From: an uncultured Clostridium sp.
GTDB taxonomy: Bacteria > Bacillota > Clostridia > Lachnospirales > Lachnospiraceae
NCBI GenBank assembly: GCA_905192625.1
Contig: CAJJLI010000144.1
Location: 1-6,218 of the forward strand
Direction: 5' to 3'
DNA length: 6,218 nucleotides
The notes beneath the pieces were generated by a model. The model saw nothing but the letters and a program-made list of their open reading frames with translations. It did no database searches and was not told the DNA's origin. The translations under genes and the position numbers were made by a program. This document shows positions 4,556 to 6,218 of the stretch, piece after piece; position 1 is the first letter of the stretch; each line of letters starts with the position of its first letter.

Positions 4556-6059
4556 AAAAGTATTTTTATATGCTGACAAAGAGGAGCAATTAAAAAGCTC
4601 GAATCAATTTCTTGTAATAACCTACACAATTTTTTATTCGTTTGTATCATTGATCGTTTTAGTATCAGCATTTCGAGGTATGCGTACCGCAGGGTACGCA
4701 ACTATGTTATTATCAGTAATAATTTTGATTCTAGCTGCTACAATTACGGCCTTTTTAAAGAATAAAAAAGATGTCAAAACGAAGTACATAGCTAGTATAG
4801 GACTCCTAATTGTGACTTTCCTAATTGGAATGGCTTATAATAATTACTACTTAAGATTTATGGCTACAATTCCACTCGTTGGGAACATTGTTTCCTTTGA
4901 CAAAAGGTTTTCCATTATAACGGGTGTTGCTACAAGTTCTTTAAATATTTTAATAACAAGTATAAAAGTATATGTAACGAAGCTTTATGTAGGTGAGGAT
5001 ATTATAGATAACTGGTGTGCAACACTTGCGATTTGCTTCCTTTTATTCTTAGTCTACTTTACAGTAAACCTTATGAAAAAGTTTAATGAAGATACAATGG
5101 GACAGCTTAAAGATGAAAAACTCACTCAACAAAACATGTTAGAAGACATCTTAAAAATTGCTGAAGAGGTTAGAAACGGTACTGCTAGCGCTATGGACAT
5201 TATGAATTTATTAAATGAATCCACCGAAGTTGTGAATACATCCATGAAAAATATTGCAGATAGTAATCAAAGTACATCAGAAACTATACAAACGCAAACA
5301 ATTATGACAAATAATATCCAAAATTCAATAGAATTAACCCTGGAACGATCCGAGAATATGTTACAGGTTGCAAATGAATCGGAAGCGTTAAATGCTAAAA
5401 ATTTCGAATTGATGAAGCACCTGAAACAACATTCAAGTTCTATTTCAGAAATAAACGGAAACGTTGCAGATTCTATGAAAAAACTTCAAGAAAGTACAAG
5501 CGCTGTCCGAAGTATTACCGATACTATTTTAACCATTTCCAATCAAACAAATCTTCTAGCTTTAAATGCCTCCATTGAAAGTGCAAGAGCTGGTGAAGCT
5601 GGTAAAGGATTTGCTGTTGTTGCTGAGGAAATACGAAAACTTGCTGAAATGACCAAAAAAGAAACTGACAGCATTGAAGTAATTCTATCTGACTTAATAA
5701 GTGAAGCAGAACAAGTAGCAACAAAAGTGAGTACTTCTGTTTCAGCTACTCATACGCAAGATAAGTTAATTGAAGAAGTTTCTGAGAGTGTTGAACATAT
5801 GAATGTAAACGTTAGCAAGTTAAATGACGATATTAAAAGCATCGATAGAATGATTTTAAACCTTTCAGAAGCGAATAATCAAATTGTTGAGAACATCATG
5901 CATTTATCTGCAACTACCGAAGAAGTAACCGCCTCATCTGTACAGGCAGAGGAAATAAGTAAAAAGAATCTCGATAATGCAGAACATGCAAAAGAAATAC
6001 TTGATAAAATATTAGGGGTTTCTTATCAATTTGATAAGTATTTTAAAAGTGGTAACTAA
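4545..6059 (+). CDS. Methyl-accepting chemotaxis protein, six-helix membrane sensor, no HAMP
   Basis: Membrane chemoreceptor that controls the CheA-CheW kinase complex. 504 residues. The N-terminal 177 hold about six hydrophobic segments (roughly 22-43, 50-71, 80-98, 103-118, 122-146, 157-177) joined by short loops, so there is no room for a dCache, sCache or four-helix ligand domain. After the last helix the chain goes straight into a long coiled coil (about 180-490) with no HAMP-like stretch. The signalling tip is canonical: [20 protein letters not shown], 333-352, then [16 protein letters not shown], 353-368. The two arms on either side of the tip are of similar length (about 155-165 residues), consistent with a 44-heptad-type receptor. 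[12 protein letters not shown] (454-465) resembles a methylation helix. There is no C-terminal CheR-tether pentapeptide. It is divergent from rex, with its own promoter and terminator, so it is a single-gene unit. The ligand is unknown. Sensing within the membrane, or of energy state, is only a guess. Confidence 0.95.
   Translation: MDAKKVFLYADKEEQLKSSNQFLVITYTIFYSFVSLIVLVSAFRGMRTAGYATMLLSVIILILAATITAFLKNKKDVKTKYIASIGLLIVTFLIGMAYNNYYLRFMATIPLVGNIVSFDKRFSIITGVATSSLNILITSIKVYVTKLYVGEDIIDNWCATLAICFLLFLVYFTVNLMKKFNEDTMGQLKDEKLTQQNMLEDILKIAEEVRNGTASAMDIMNLLNESTEVVNTSMKNIADSNQSTSETIQTQTIMTNNIQNSIELTLERSENMLQVANESEALNAKNFELMKHLKQHSSSISEINGNVADSMKKLQESTSAVRSITDTILTISNQTNLLALNASIESARAGEAGKGFAVVAEEIRKLAEMTKKETDSIEVILSDLISEAEQVATKVSTSVSATHTQDKLIEEVSESVEHMNVNVSKLNDDIKSIDRMILNLSEANNQIVENIMHLSATTEEVTASSVQAEEISKKNLDNAEHAKEILDKILGVSYQFDKYFKSGN
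4681..4700 (+). repeat. Strong short hairpin inside the chemoreceptor coding region
   Basis: TGCGTACC (4681-4688) and GGTACGCA (4693-4700) are perfect inverted copies around the 4-base loop GCAG. The hairpin lies at codons 46-52, in the loop between membrane helices 1 and 2, and is much more GC-rich than its surroundings. It could cause a translational pause during membrane insertion or be a chance product of the codons. Confidence 0.5.
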
Positions 6060-6111
6060 AAAGAGAATACTTATCTAGACTACATTTTATATTACTGTAA
6101 TTCAGGATAAT

Positions 6112-6149
6112 AGGGGCTGCTCTTCCATAAAAAAGCAGTCCCTTTCTTT
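6112..6149 (+). terminator. Intrinsic terminator of the chemoreceptor gene
   Basis: AGGGGCTGCT (6112-6121) pairs with AGCAGTCCCT (6134-6143), 10 base pairs with one G-U, around a 12-base loop. It is followed by TTTCTTT. It lies about 50 bases after the stop codon, in the orientation expected for the plus-strand gene. The reverse strand lacks a T-tract, so it acts in one direction. Confidence 0.9.
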
Positions 6150-6183
6150 CGTATTTCTATAAGTAAACGTAAATACTTTATAT

Positions 6184-6213
6184 AAAGAACAACGCATTTG
6201 TGCTTTGTTCTTT
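6184..6213. terminator. Second long hairpin at the window edge, possible terminator
   Basis: AAAGAACAACGCA (6184-6196) pairs with TGCTTTGTTCTTT (6201-6213) with a single mismatch, 12 of 13 positions, around TTTG. The 3' arm is T-rich and is followed by CTCTT on the plus strand. It could be a back-up terminator for the chemoreceptor, the terminator of a convergent minus-strand gene beyond the window, or part of the next gene's leader. Confidence 0.5.
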
Positions 6214-6218
6214 CTCTT

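Noticed and set aside
5524..5724. Minus-strand Leu/Gln-rich 66-codon frame
   Set aside because: It is antisense to the signalling tip of the chemoreceptor. The low-complexity sequence reflects the repeated codons of the coiled coil.
1..6218. Mobile element, CRISPR array, toxin-antitoxin or phage signal
   Set aside because: I saw no repeats-with-spacers, transposase or integrase motifs, tRNA-like sequence or target-site duplications. An endoribonuclease toxin pair often follows alr in Firmicutes but would lie outside the window.

Overview
The window looks like a chromosomal segment of a low-GC Gram-positive anaerobe, most likely a clostridium of the Lachnospiraceae type. The evidence is the strong AT bias, AAAGGAGG-type ribosome binding sites, SigA-like promoters, a Rex repressor with the Firmicutes form of the DNA-binding region, and a bifunctional NAD(P)HX repair enzyme directly upstream of alanine racemase. 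The genus assignment is inference. I see no mobile element, CRISPR array, tRNA or rRNA.

Left part (1-4016, all minus strand). Read in the direction of transcription, the genes are rex (redox-sensing repressor, 4016-3357), a 210-residue coiled-coil protein of unknown function that follows after 18 bases (3338-2706), nnr (NAD(P)HX epimerase/dehydratase, 2522-984) and alr (alanine racemase, from 1003, running off the left edge). nnr and alr overlap by 20 bases and are probably translationally coupled. The 183 bases between the coiled-coil gene and nnr hold a hairpin that could end or attenuate transcription, so the four genes may form one operon or two units. The shared theme is the NAD(H) pool: Rex senses the NADH/NAD+ ratio and Nnr repairs hydrated NAD(P)H. 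alr supplies D-alanine for the cell wall.

Middle (4017-4544). This 528-base divergent intergenic region has no convincing gene but is dense in signals. There is a consensus rex promoter (P1) with a Rex-operator-like sequence over its -35 box, and a 12-bp inverted repeat joining its -10 box to the rex ribosome binding site. A second minus-strand promoter (P2) lies further upstream, with its -10 box inside a PerR-box-like dyad. A further dyad, an orphan Shine-Dalgarno sequence, and a plus-strand promoter with a leader hairpin serve or flank the next gene.

Right part (4545-6218, plus strand). A 504-residue methyl-accepting chemotaxis protein has about six transmembrane helices, no evident extracytoplasmic ligand domain and no evident HAMP domain. 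A good intrinsic terminator follows it, then a second long hairpin at the window edge.

Nothing here is clearly a new multi-gene system. The best candidates for undescribed biology are the coiled-coil protein between rex and nnr, the double promoter arrangement of rex with possible Rex and PerR control, and the unclassified six-helix sensor module of the chemoreceptor.
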